Source: Lottia gigantea (Eukaryota; Mollusca; Gastropoda; Lottiidae). From it: DNA of 64,000 nt. Location of the stretch: positions 87,245-151,244 of the forward strand of contig NW_008706978.1 of NCBI RefSeq assembly GCF_000327385.1, given 5' to 3'. A program made the translations under genes and the position numbers. The number at the start of each line of letters is the position of its first letter. Positions within the stretch are counted from its first letter, which is position 1. Under the pieces are notes generated by a model. The model was given only the letters and a program-made list of their open reading frames with translations, made no database searches and had not been told where the DNA came from. Of this stretch, positions 1-11,560 are shown piece after piece.

Positions 1-1918
1 AGAAGAATTCGAACCAGAAACAGCAAACAGCATTTATTTGTTTTGGATACACCAGCTTCAAGCATCGAGTAAGTCTTTAAACTAATTACTGGGGAAAAAA
101 TACTGAGAGGCCACCGCTAGGCCAAACTGTAGTTAACTTGAGCCGCAAAATTCTCACACCCCTTCTGCATTCAATCTTAGACCGTGGACTTAAATTTATT
201 CCCACACCAAAGATAGCTAACTTGAATTATCTCCGACCATCCATTGAACGATTTCAACGAAATCTTAGCTGCACATATTTTTTTCGAAACCACCCCCCAC
301 GTGGTGCTAGAACAATGTTTATTCCTAAATCCACGTGGACACCCCCTCAGGCCGCCATCCATCCTGAAATATTGAAATCATTTGCGAGTATGAATAGCCA
401 AACAGTGAACCTTTCCATAACACACGAAAAGCCTAATCTCACACGAGTGGAACGTGAAGCGTTAAACTTACTTAAGAAAGACATAGCATTGTTATTAAAA
501 AGAGTGACAAAGGTTCATGTTGTGTCATTCTGAATAGGGAGGATTACGTTTCAGAAGCAGAGAATCAACGGAATAATCCTAAACATTATGCCATTTTAGC
601 GAAACCAATTTTCAAAGAAACTGCTAACATGATTAATAATATTGTTGCCGATTTAGTCAAAACTAGTTATCTCAAACAGAAACAATATGACTATCTGTCT
701 GCCAAACCTGATTGTCGCGAGAGACATTTGTACACTTTGCTTAAAATCCATAAGAATTCAATCAAGGAGTGGTTTTATCTCGAATAAAATCCCTAAAGGC
801 CGCCCGATTATATCTGACTGTGGTAGTGAGTCATATGCAGTGTCAGAATACATTGATCATTTCTTACTACCTCTAGCCTGTCAACATCGCGCCTACCTTA
901 AAGACACAACCGATTTTGTCAATAAAATAAAAAATCTTCGAGTTCCCTCTAATGCTATTTTAATTTCTATCAACGTTTCTTCTATGTATACCACTATCGA
1001 TAACACTGCTGGTTTAACGGCAGTTCGTAAAGCTTTTAATAGAAACCCAGATCCAAACAGACCCGACGATGCAATTCTACAGCTTTAGAGATTTGTCTTA
1101 GTCGAAACGATTTCACATTTAATGGTAAAACATATTTACAAACTTCAGGGACAGCAATGGGCAAACGATTCGCCCCTTCGTACGCAAACCTTTTCATGGC
1201 AGAGTGGGAACGTGAGGTGTTGCCCCTCTGTCCATTTGACCCACTTTTTTACTGACTCTTTTTGGATGACATTTTTATGGTTTGGACTTTTTCTATCAAA
1301 CAGTTTTGGGAATTCTTTGAAATTCTCAACAACCACCATCCTTCTATTAAGCTAACCGTAAACGTGAGTGACAAAAGCATACACTTTCTCGATACCACTG
1401 TCTTTAAGGGAGATTCCATAGCAGAAACAAATAAACTGGATATTAAAGTGTATTTCACCCAAAACATACCTTTTCTGGTATAATTAAGTCACAAGTTTTA
1501 CGATTTCATCGATTTGTACAAGATCTTCTGATTTCAACCAAGCCTGTACGATTGTTTTCTCAAAACTGAAAATGCGTGGGTACTCTAAAAAATTCCACCT
1601 TAGCACAGATAGCAGCTAAAAACAAACTTTATGCCGAAGTACCTCCAGGTTTAAGAAGTGCTCCATGTTTGTCCAGTAGATGCAAAACATGTCCCCTTAC
1701 ATCAGAAACTCATTATTTTGTAAGCAACTCTACGAATAAAAGGTATGAGATCCATGTCTATAAGCAGGAAAATGATAGTTGCATATTCAAAAAATAAGAA
1801 CTTAAATGATAATATTGTTCATAGTAAACTAAAAACAATCAGTACATAACAGATACTATACTTCTCGCCCATTAGGCGAGATATTTTTTCTAATTTCAGA
1901 TCAGAATAAGAACAGAAG
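1..1918 (+). mobile_element. Penelope-like element, decayed, GIY-YIG part missing
   Basis: Reverse transcriptase of the Penelope class. Readable blocks on the + strand include the N-terminal segment around 160-500 (PTPKIANLNYLRPSIERF), a segment with KGRPIISDCGSESY around 800-840, and the catalytic-palm-like LDDIFMVW around 1260-1285. The pieces lie in several frames, so this is a dead copy. The last coding part (1576-1797) matches the copy on the - strand at 16231-17163, but it lacks the stretch that encodes the GIY-YIG endonuclease there. A 6-bp stem hairpin (1864-1880) and the tail AATTTCAGATCAGAATAAG close the element near 1918; the same tail ends the second copy. The 5' end is not visible and may lie outside the window. 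PLEs are capsid-less retroelements that encode RT plus a GIY-YIG nuclease. Confidence 0.85.
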
Positions 1919-1989
1919 AAAACCCAATATCAAGACCCTTAATCCTAATTTCTAAATAAAGTGTCTGCTCCATCCTAGGCCTGTACATT

Positions 1990-2580
1990 TGGTAGAATCA
2001 AACCTAAATATTTTCCAAAATAGCGCAATTTTAGCTAGAAATAGCTGAAAATAGAGCCGAAAATAGAAAAGTGTGGACTAAGAATAATTTTTAAAATTTT
2101 CTAAAAATAGCCTCCAATAGCTAGCTATTCTCAAATATAATCGACACTTCATAAAAATTGCAAAAAAAGCGTAATTTTAACTAGAAATAGCTGAAAATAG
2201 AATCGAAAATAGCAGACTGGGTACTTAGATTCATTTTACTTACAAATTTTCTAAAATAGCTATAAATAGCTGAAAATAGACTCAAAAATAGCGGCTGGGT
2301 ACCTAGAATAATTTTACTTACAAATTTTCTAAAATAGCTAGAAATAGAGTCGAAAATAGCAGACTAGAAGTGTAATTATATTTGAGCGTAATTTTAGCTA
2401 GAAATAGCTGAAAATAGACTCGAAAATAGCAGACTGGGTACTTAGTAAAATCCACACTTATCTATTTTCGGCTCTATTTTCAGCTATTTTTTAGCTAAAG
2501 TTGCGCTATTATAGAAAAGGTTTGGAATTATTCTAAGTACCTGGTCTGCTATTTTTAGCTAAAATTGCGCTAGTATATGT
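1990..2580. repeat. AT-rich repeats, forward units then an inverted unit
   Basis: Roughly four degenerate units sharing AGCTAGAAATAGCTGAAAA followed by TAGAGTCGAAAATAG run forward to about 2450. The reverse complement (TATTTTCGGCTCTATTTTC) follows at 2460-2575, so the block can fold back. No coding content. I do not recognise the family. Confidence 0.7.
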
Positions 2581-3170
2581 AACGGGGAAAAACCAGTGAC
2601 AGGAAAACTTGATATAAAAAAGTTTATTAAATAATAGCAAATACTTCAGTATATTATAGATATAATGTGTATATTATAAACTCTGAAATAAATAAATATA
2701 ATAACTATTTTAGACACTAGGAAATAACCCAAACGATAGTTTTATGAAATGGAAATAAATATGCTGCAGTTTTAAAAACGGATAAGAATAATATTTACTA
2801 TTTAACCTATTTACAATTAGATACAATGCTTACCGTAATTCCTAGGAGTTTTAATTCAAAGTAGTATTTCAATATAATTAATCTCTGTGAAACTATAAAA
2901 TATTCAACACTTGAAACTTAATGTTTTCCTTATGAAAAACAAAAATAAAGTAACTAGGAAACTAGTGAAAAACTGCCACCTATAGGAAAGAAGACTAATT
3001 AACTTAACTCATGATGAGTGCTATTGACAAAACTACACTTAGCAGACGACAAAATGAAAATGCCAACATAACAAACACCAACATAGCAACTAAGCAAATA
3101 CAAAAAGACAATATGAAACAATATAAGCTACACAATAATATACAACACTACTACATATAGACAACTTTTG
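2581..3170. other. Non-coding AT-rich spacer
   Basis: About 590 bases of AT-rich sequence with no sustained open frame or repeat that I can see. It lies between two blocks of the same inverted repeat family (1990-2580 and 3171-3430), so it could be the interior of one larger element. Confidence 0.5.
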
Positions 3171-3430
3171 AAATAATTCTAAGTACATAATCTGGTATTT
3201 TCAACTCTATTTTCAACTCTATTTTCAGCTAGTATTATCTAAAAAGTACCCAAAAAATAGCAGTGGGTACATAGATTAATTTTAAACATTTTCTAAAATA
3301 GCGCAATTTTAGCTAGAAATAGCTGAAAATTGAGTCGAAAATAGGAAAGTGTGGACTTAGAAAAATTGAAATGATTTTCTATCCTGACTTCTAAAATAGA
3401 GGCTATTTTCGAGCTATTTTCTATTTTAAG
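3171..3430. repeat. Second block of the AAATAGCTGAAAATAG repeat
   Basis: Here the order is inverted unit (3180-3240, CTCTATTTTCAGCTAG) then forward unit (3298-3365, GCGCAATTTTAGCTAGAAAT), the mirror of the block at 1990-2580. Degenerate and non-coding. Confidence 0.65.
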
Positions 3431-3496
3431 AGCTAAACTCAGATCCTGCACCTTCATGCAAAACAGAGAGTCGGGGAGGAAAATATGGTAACCATC

Positions 3497-3626
3497 TGTA
3501 AATGTGGACGTATATTGCCGTTGCCCCTGTCCGTCGGTCCGTCAACGTATCTCAATAGAGACCATACAGTTTTTATCTGATTTTAATGAAACTTGCTGTG
3601 ATGATATATATTGATGAGATTAATTG
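3497..3626 (+). mobile_element. HLE (Helentron/pearl-like) 5' fragment
   Basis: Contains the family's 5' features: ATGTGGACGTATATTGCCG, a GTCCGTCGGTCCGTC tract, and the start of a core module (TTTTAATGAAACTTGCTGTG, then TTGATGAGAT). It stops at about 3626, exactly where the left hAT arm begins, so one of the two was truncated at this junction. Confidence 0.75.
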
Positions 3627-4516
3627 TTATGCTTCTCGAGGCCCTTTCCAGTATCGCCTACAGCATGCTTCCAATCTGTGTAGCCTTCAGTGATGAATTT
3701 TTATGCACCCGCAGATGTATTGTGAAACACCCGACATGGAAATCAAAAAGGGGCGTCCCTTGACACTGAAAACTCTAGCCATGGAAATCGATCATACCAA
3801 CTGTTACTAAAATGGCGACCAGACTTTGCTGGAAATTTTATTCTCTTTTCTAATGTCACTCCTGTCTTTTCAGAGCATATTGGTACTGCATCCGTTGTGT
3901 TGCCCGCTGTGGTTTTGATACCAGTGTCAGTCGTAGTAGTGTCGGAACCATCAAGCTATTTGTCTTTTTTGATCAAATATTTATCCATTTTTCCTACTTT
4001 GGGTTGTTTGATTCATATGAATACAATTTAGGATAATATATGTCTATTAGTTAGTATTTATAATCAATCAATCAAATCTTTTGAATTTTGAGACGGGGCA
4101 GATTACATTCCAGTATCAAACCAATAATTTTGTTACCAATGACGCTTTACTGCAGACTTTTTATGATTTTCAACGAACTCCATTGTATCAAATTATCTAT
4201 TCTAATCTAATTAAATTTAAAAATATTATGAAAAGCTATGATGTCTGGTTTCATCCTCAGCTAAGTATAAACAGAAAGTTATTTAAAAACAGTTCTTAAT
4301 TAGGCCTACAGATAGGAATACTTAGTATTTTGTTGAACCATTTCGCATGACGCAGCCCTGAAAGCCATAACCTTATTTTTCGTTACATATAATCAAAATA
4401 TCGAAATATTCATCATATGATCGACAATGCAAGAGCAGCTGACTGGTGCACTTACTCCACCATAAAATGCCTGACCAGAATGACCACTGTTGGCCATTCA
4501 CTCAGACTCAGTTACC
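3627..4516 (-). mobile_element. hAT-type transposon end, left inverted arm
   Basis: Near-identical reverse complement of 9084-9952. On the - strand it carries the TTF-type zinc-finger part of a hAT transposase (a WYDRFPWLEYS-like stretch is readable in the sister arm). About 90 bases at the inner end (4415-4505) match the other arm almost perfectly, so the arms are young or have been homogenised. The open frame at 4081-4299 (+) is antisense to the transposase and I take it as chance. Truncated at 3627. Confidence 0.8.
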
Positions 4517-4559
4517 TGCCGCTCCTATTGACTCAGGAAAAAGAAAAGGTGTATTTTAA

Positions 4560-5205
4560 AAAAAAGTGACCGGTACATTTTTCTAGACTGCAGACTGCAA
4601 TGGGCACGAACTGTCAGCGACGTGACATGGCGAGAGTGCTCGTTACAGATGAAAGTCAGGAACGGTGGCAGGGTTCGAGTTTTTCGACGAAGGGGAGAGC
4701 GGCGCGAAACTGCATCACAGAAGTTCAGCCGTTTGGAGATGGAGGCGTCATGGTAAGGGGTGGCATTTGCGGCCAAATTACAACACAGCTGGTTATCATC
4801 CGAGGGAATGTGAATGCTCAGTGATAATATATTGATGAAGTATTGAGATAACGCAAGGCCTCACACTGCCCGAATTGTTCAAGACTATCTGAACAATACC
4901 AACGTCGAAGTATTGCCCTATCCACCCTGTTCTCAAGACATGAACCCCATTGAACATCTCTGGGATCATCTTGATCGTCAGCTGAGACGACATGTACCGC
5001 CTCCAGTGAACCGACAGGAACTTGAACAGACTCTATTGAACTTATGGAACAGGATTCCTGTTCACGTTATCCACCGCCTGACAACGTCAATGAGGAGGCG
5101 TGTGTGTGTGTGCATGTTTGCCCAGGGTGGCTACACTCGTTATTGATGACGTTTTGCCTGACTACTCTCATGGAATAAACTCTTTTGCAATGAACTCTGG
5201 TTTTT
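4560..5205 (+). pseudogene. Tc1/mariner-type transposase, C-terminal fragment
   Basis: DDE transposase of the Tc1 type. The first catalytic Asp lies in VLVTDES (about 4636). ARIVQDYL is followed by PCSQDMNPIEHLWDHLDRQL (about 4925-4985), the diagnostic Tc1 block that carries the acidic E/D of the third catalytic position. Two frames are needed and an in-frame break separates the halves, so it is dead. The N-terminal helix-turn-helix part is absent. A candidate terminal inverted repeat with a TA lies downstream at 5371-5400, with a second copy at 10512-10541. Confidence 0.85.
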
Positions 5206-5370
5206 TTTTAATTTTGACCCCTTGACTCTTTCTTTGTGTATTGCGGATAATTGAATATTGGTATTACAATGCATTTTCATTCTAATTCAAGGAAATTGAT
5301 TTCTGTTTATAAATCAATCATCATATATCTCATATATGCCTTTTTCTTTGGTATGTGGTCAAACGAAGTC

Positions 5371-5400
5371 AGTGAAAACTTTCTTTTGCCTGTCAGTTTA
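5371..5400 (+). repeat. 30-bp terminal-repeat candidate, copy A
   Basis: AGTGAAAACTTTCTTTTGCC plus TGTCAGTTTA, identical to 10512-10541. It ends in TA and abuts DIRS gag-like sequence at both places. Best read as the two ends of the Tc1/mariner-type element whose transposase fragment is at 4560-5205, inserted at a TA. Confidence 0.65.
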
Positions 5401-6038
5401 TTTGGGGATAGTTGTTCTCAAAAGTTAAAAGAAATGGGTGACTTGACATTAAGTTACTCTAAGTCGACCAATGATAAAAATGTAACTCGATCTTACAGTA
5501 ACAATTTAAACTACAGAGGCCCTGGCACAGGAAGGGGTCAGGGCATGAAATACAACAATTTCAACAACTTCAACAACTACAGTCGAAGTCGACAAAACAG
5601 GTCGAGATACGATTATAAAATAGAATTTTCGTCTGCGCCATTTCATTCATTTCATTTCATTTCCAAATGAGATACAGTTTTCTGCGAAATTACTCTCATT
5701 GCGAAAGGTGCTATCAAACGAGTTGAACGATCACCTGAACAATTTTTATCTAATATATTCATTGTACCCAAAAAGGGAGGTACATTTTGACCTGTCATAA
5801 ATTTGAGAAATCTCAATCTTTTCGTTGGATACGCTCATTTCAAACAAGAGGGCATCAAGTATGTTTTAAATCTCGTTCAAAGAACGATTTTCTGGCAAAA
5901 ATTGATTTGAGAGATGCTTAGTTTAGTATAAAGATTCATAAAGATTTTACGAAGTATTTATGCTTTTCTTGGAGAGGGTTTGTCTACTCCTTCCTTGTTT
6001 GGCCATTCGGCCTATCGTCTGTCCCGCGCATATTTACA

Positions 6039-6715
6039 AAGATAGCTTGCCAGGCAAGGTAACATACGCCCACTGGCAGAAATGATTAAACAGTCTTTAG
6101 TGACTACAGGGTTGCACAATATAGCTAATAGAGTAAAACGTAAGGTCAGACACGATATTTCGGTGAAAAATTATCCGATCATCACGAAAATCAATAGGGA
6201 TCATCTTCATAATGACATTGACACACAAAATAAAAATCAAAAGAATCTGTAAAGAGTTGTAGCCTGTAGAGTGAGCACGAGTTGCACAATATAGCTAATA
6301 GAGTAAAACGTCAAGTCAGACACGATATTTCGGTGAAAAATTATCCGATCATCACGAAACTCAATAGGGATCATCTTCATAATGACATTGACACACAAAA
6401 TAAAAATCAAAAGAATCTGTAAAAAATTGTAGCCTGTAGAGTGAGCACGAGTTGCACAATATAGCTAATAGAGTAAAACGTCAAGTCAGACACGATATTT
6501 CGGTGAAAAATTACCCGATCATCACGAAAATCAATTGGGATCATCTTCATAACAACATTAACATACAAAATAAAAATCAAAAGAATCCATAAAGAACTGT
6601 AGCCTGTAGAGTGAGCACGAGCCAAATGTGAACGGACGGACGGACGGACGGACCGACCGACGGACCGACGGGGTGATTACAATATACGCCCATCTTAAAT
6701 GTGGGCGTATAAAAA
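6039..6715 (-). mobile_element. HLE, complete, nested in the DIRS-like element
   Basis: Reads on the - strand. The 5' end GTGGGCGTATAAAAA (reverse strand) is at 6701-6715, next comes a 4-bp microsatellite (GTCC/GACG, 6630-6672), then three tandem 170-bp core modules, then the 3' end with the CTTGCCTGGCAAG hairpin at 6043-6058. It lies between A residues with no visible target duplication. This is the clearest copy for defining the family's architecture. Confidence 0.85.
6111..6620 (-). repeat. Three tandem 170-bp modules
   Basis: Unit starts GTTGCACAATATAGCTAATA at 6111, 6281 and 6451. The units differ by only a few substitutions, so amplification was recent. They are the core of the HLE at 6039-6715. 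Confidence 0.95.
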
Positions 6716-9035
6716 TTCTTAAACCAGTTTACGCTAATTTTCGACAACATGGCGTCAGATGTAGTTACAACATAGATGATTCTCTGATTATGAATCAAAG
6801 TAAATTGTAAGCAAGAAACTATGTATGTCGCCAATGAATTGTCAAAGCTGGGGTATTCAATTAATGAGAAAAAGTCAGTTTTTACACCAAGTCAAAATCT
6901 TGAATTTTTCCTGAACACTGTTGACTTTAAAGTCTATTTGACCAACGAAAAAAATGGAAAAATTAACCAATCTTTGTCTATTAGTTAGGGATAAAAGATT
7001 CATTACAATTAGAAAATTTTCTTTTTTGGTTGGGCTCATAGTTCACGCCTTCCATGCCGTATTTGTAGTCCCCATGCACTACAGAACCTTAGAGAGGGAG
7101 AAAATACTAAATCTAAGATTGTCAAATGATAATTTCGATTCGCTTATGAATGTTTCAGATAAATCATTTATTGAAATTTCGTGGTGGTTAGATAGTATTA
7201 AAACATTAAGTGGAAAGGCAATAAGGCCGAGAGCGATAGATCTATGGATAGAAACAGATGCTTCTAAAAGTGGTTGGGGAGTATCTTTCCATGAAAAACG
7301 TGTTAATGGCCTTTGGACTCCTGTAGAATCCACTCGTCACATCAATGATCTGGAGCTTTTGACAGTAAAATTTGCTCTTAAAGCTTTCTTCGAAGAGAAT
7401 ATTACTGATTTTGGTATTTTATCTGATAATGTAACAGTTGCATATATATCAATGATATGGGAGGTATGACTTCACTAGAAATCGATTCTTTGGCAATTCA
7501 GATATGGAACTCGTGCCTTGTACGAAACATCTCTCTATCTGCTCAATTCATTCCCTCAGTTGAAACTGTTCTTTGGCTGGCGAGTGGTCTATGAAGACAG
7601 ACATCTTTGTGAGAATTTGTAATCATTTTTTCCATCCTGGCATAGATCTCTTAGCTAGCAGATTGAATAATAAATTGGATGCATTTGTCTCTTGATCCTT
7701 TGATCCTGACGCAAAATATGTAGATGCTTTTTCCATGTCTTGGTCATCTATGAAACCGTATATATTTCCACCATTCTGTCTGATTAGCCGAGCTGTGATG
7801 AAAGTTTTGGAGTATAAGGTTCCCAGAGCTATTATAAAAACCCCTATGTGGAAAACTCAAACTTGGTTTCCTTTATTAATTTCAGTATTGATCTCTTTTC
7901 CTGCTAGGATCCCAAGGCACGTGGATCTACTCACATCGCCAACTAGAGAGAAACATCCGTTGTCGAGGAAGATGATTCTTGTCGCCTGCGTGATATCAGG
8001 CTTGCACTCGAAGCACGAGGAATTCATCAGGAACACTCCAGTATCATTACTAGACCATGGAAACCAGCGACTACCAAGCAGTATGAATTTTGTTGGAAAT
8101 AAGGCGTATTTGGTGTCGTCAACAACAAGTTGAAAACCACAACTAACTGAGGCGCAGGTGATCGCCTACTTATGTTTTATTATGACCAAGAAGGTCTCGT
8201 ATTCAGTGATAAATACTCATAGGTCCATGCTTTCGCAGACCTTGCCATTTTTAATAATTTTTGTCTACAAAAGTCCTTCTTGCTAACACAGTTATTGAAA
8301 GGTTATTCTAACATCTCTCCGATTAGGACGAAGACCGTCCTTACGTAGGATGTATCTAAGGTGTTGAGATATATTGAAACTCTTTATCCATTGAGAGATC
8401 TATCTTTGAAGAATCTTACATTAAAACTAGTATCCTTGATCGCTCTTACGACAGCAGCAAGAGCACAAACTCTTGGAGTGCTGGACCTTAGGTTTATGTC
8501 CAGCTTTCCGGATAGAATTATCTTTCATATTAATGAAACACTGAAAACCACAACTCGGAGCTCGTCACAACGAAAAGTAATCTTGTTCAAATATAACGAT
8601 CCTAAGTTATGTGTATTAACTACTTTAAGAGAATATTTAAAACGCACTTCAAAACTTAGAAATCTTATAAGCTATCAGTTTCTTTTAAAACGTATAAGAA
8701 TGTTTCATAATGTACTATCGCTCGATGGCTCAAAGATGTTTTGTTCAAGTCCGGTATCGATGCGAATACCTTTACAGCACACTCATTCCGGAGTGCTTCT
8801 ACCTCAAAAGCCTTTGGATCAGGAGTTCCCATTAAAACCATTCTTACCACAGCTAATTGGTCAACGGCCAAAACATTTTATAAATATTATTACAAAGAAC
8901 AAGACATCGATCAAAATACAGCTTTTCAAAATTCAGTTTTACAAACATAAAACGTCATATAATCTGATATCTTAAATCTATATTAAAGTTGATTGAAATA
9001 AAATCATGTATGGTTTTTCGTACAACAATCATCCA

Positions 9036-10310
9036 GGCCCGTAGCTTTGCTCCGCACCCCCTCACCCCCCCCCCCCCCCATCCTCAGGTAACTGAGTCTG
9101 CGTGAATGGCCAACAGTGGTCATTCTGGTCAGGCATTTTATGGTGGAGTAAGTGCACCAGTCAGCTGCTCTTGCATTGTCGATCATATGATGAGTATTTC
9201 GATATTTTGATTATATGTAACGAAAAAAAAGGTTATGACTTTCAGGGCTGCGTTATGCGAAATGGTTCAACAAAGTACTAAGTATTCCTATCTGTAGGCC
9301 TAGAACTAAATATTTTTCTGTTTATACTTAGCTGATGATGAAACCAGACATCATAGCTTTTCATAACATTTTTAAATTTAATTACATTATAATAGATAAT
9401 TTGATACAATTGAGTTCGTTGAAAATCATAAAAAGTCTGCAGTAAAGCGTCATTGGTAACAAAATTATTGGTTTGATACTGGATTGTAATCTGTCCCGTC
9501 TCAAAATTCAAAAGATTTGATTGGTTGATTATAAATACTAACTAATAGACATATATTATCCTAAATTGTATTCATATGAATCAAACAACCCAAAGTAGGG
9601 AAAATAGATAAATATTTGATCAAAAAAGACAAATTGCTTGATGGTTCCGACACTACTACGACTGACACTGGTATCAAAACCACAGCGGGCAACACAACGG
9701 ATGCAGTACCAAGATGCTCTGAAAAGACAGGAGTACCAGGTGACATTGGAAAAGAGAATAAAATTTCCAGCGAAGTCTGGTCGCCATTTTAGTAACAGCT
9801 GGTATGATCGATTTCCATGGCTGGAGTATTCAGTGTCAAGGGACGCCCCTTGTTTCACAATACATCTGCGGGTGCATAAAAATTCATCACTGAAGGCTAC
9901 ACAGATTGGAAGCATGCTGTAGGTGATACTGGAAAGAGCCTCGAGAAGCATAACAATTGGGGTGTCAAAACAATTTCTCCAAGATAACGTTGCCAAGAAA
10001 AAAAGGACTCCAATCTTCTTCTTCAAAAACTATACGAGTAGAAATTGGCTTTCCCTAAATTATAATGCACTGGCTGCAAGCGTTGCCACATTCGGTTCTA
10101 GTACCGCTGTGTGTGAAAGCAGCTTTTCAACTCTTACTCGTGTTGACTCACCACAACGACGATCTATGACTCAGCTTCGCCAGCGCAATCTTGTTCTTCT
10201 TGCCTTCACAGGAAGCGTACCCAGAAAATTAACTTGGACGTATTTGTTCAACGTTTTGCCTTAAAACATACCCGACTACGTTTAAACTAAAACGGCAATG
10301 AAAATGTAAC
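9036..10310 (+). mobile_element. hAT-type transposon, internally deleted (right copy)
   Basis: A hAT-like end CAGGCCCGTAGC lies at about 9035. The zinc-finger part with WYDRFPWLEYS is at 9638-9922, and the C-terminal dimerisation region is at 9923-10262 (ATFGSSTAVCESSFSTLTRV, then RRSMTQLRQRN). The central RNase-H-fold catalytic part is missing, so this is a non-autonomous derivative. Its first 0.87 kb (9084-9952) is the inverted arm matching 3627-4516. A run of 17 C lies at 9067-9083, at the inner edge of the arm. Confidence 0.8.
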
Positions 10311-10511
10311 GTATTATAAAAATAATCTCGAATCTAAAATACTCCGTTAAAGTCCGTTTCCCGACGTTTAATCGTCTGACAAGGTGCTTTGCTAAATTGC
10401 CCCCCTCGATTGCACGTTTGCGTTGTGATTATGATTGCATTTAGGCAAATGTTTGCTGCTGGGGTTCAAGCCTGTACCAGATTTTTTGCTTTTTTTTACA
10501 ACGATTTTTAA

Positions 10512-10541
10512 AGTGAAAACTTTCTTTTGCCTGTCAGTTTA
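10512..10541 (+). repeat. 30-bp terminal-repeat candidate, copy B
   Basis: Identical to 5371-5400 and in the same present orientation. It abuts the gag-like fragment on the - strand. Confidence 0.65.
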
Positions 10542-11560
10542 GTGCAGTCGTTATAGGAGTATCACTTTGACAAATCTTGCGATAACGTTCTGCTAAGTGC
10601 GGTCTGATGGCGTACCTTCGTTTCTGAGACAGACTGTAGAATGCATGCCCGATAAGACTTATTGAGTCAGATAACAAACTACGGGTCTTAACTGGGTCAA
10701 TTGTGGGAGAAGGTTGGGTCAATTGGTAAGCCAAACTAATGATTGGAGACAAACCTGCTGCTAAGTACTTTTGCACTTCCTGAAAAGCCAAGTCTTGGGT
10801 GTGCGCAAAACTTCCGATAGCTCCCCAAATTTCCTTGTTAACTTTGGGAGAGCATAACAATTCACAATTTTGCGGTCTTAGATTCCTTTTAAGGATCACG
10901 GAGATGCTCTCCTTGTCCGACATTATAGACACAGAGGCGTTTATAGCTTTTGCTAAAGCTGAGTTTACAGCAGGCCCTGTTTTCTCATTTGTATTGAGTT
11001 GGGGAATATCCCATACATTGTTGTTATCTGGATGAGTGATAAACCTTATTAAATGCTAACTGTGGATCAACTCCCTCAACTGAACAATTTTCGTTAATTA
11101 AATTTGGAGAATTGCTTTCAAAACTATGATACGGTGGGCTTGTGATGGTCGCCAAAGGTTGACTCAAATGATTCCTCTCTTGGGAAACCCTATCGACATT
11201 TGACGCCAAATCAGTGACAACATCGGCCAAAGTGATATGCTTGTTAGAATTTCACTAATCCCAAGTTGTCCTAAGTCATTGATATCCCTATTATTTAAAA
11301 CATCTTTACAAGAGCGTTTTGCTATCCTTTTGGGGGTGGCAATTTTCTTTTAAAAGATTTAACCCCTACCAATTCAACTTTTTGGGTCTGATCCTAAACA
11401 ATTCGGCCGTTTCCGAATCAGGTGGAAAGGACAAAATGTCCATATTTTCATCAGTATCCCCCATACCAACACTATAACATAACCTAAATGTTCAAACAGA
11501 CAACGTCCCGATTAAACATATAACAATAAAGGCTAATGAAGTAATAGTTTAATATTACTA
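10542..11560 (-). mobile_element. DIRS-like element, gag-like ORF1 part (fossil)
   Basis: The - strand frame at 10534-10932 has the features of DIRS ORF1: EIWGAIGSF near the start and SLSQKRRYAIRPHLAERYR with TPITTAL near the end. Further upstream pieces reach about 11470. It is broken in a few places and stops at the 30-bp terminal repeat. It belongs with the DIRS parts at 5401-9034 but lies on the other strand. Confidence 0.75.

Larger units (their letters stand above)
5401..9034 (+). mobile_element. DIRS-like tyrosine-recombinase retrotransposon, fossil (3' part)
   Basis: Order of parts on the + strand: C-terminal gag-like piece rich in Arg, Gly and Asn (5401-5670), reverse transcriptase (about 5690-6038 and 6716-6960), RNase H with a TDASKSGWG motif (about 7240-7450), and a tyrosine recombinase (about 8361-8945) with the HSFRSASTSKA-type box. 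The RT-RH-YR order is that of DIRS elements. The copy is clearly broken, with many breaks (on the order of ten), plus one nested HLE insertion (6039-6715). The remaining gag-like part is on the opposite strand at 10542-11560. Reading frames are still recognisable, so it is not very old. Confidence 0.85.

Noticed and set aside
4081-4299. 72-codon frame shared by both hAT arms (also 9278-9511 on the - strand)
   Set aside because: Antisense to the transposase and AT-rich. Its likeness between arms follows from the duplication, not from coding constraint.
9556-10026. 156-codon frame on the - strand
   Set aside because: Shadow of the hAT transposase, which reads on the + strand.
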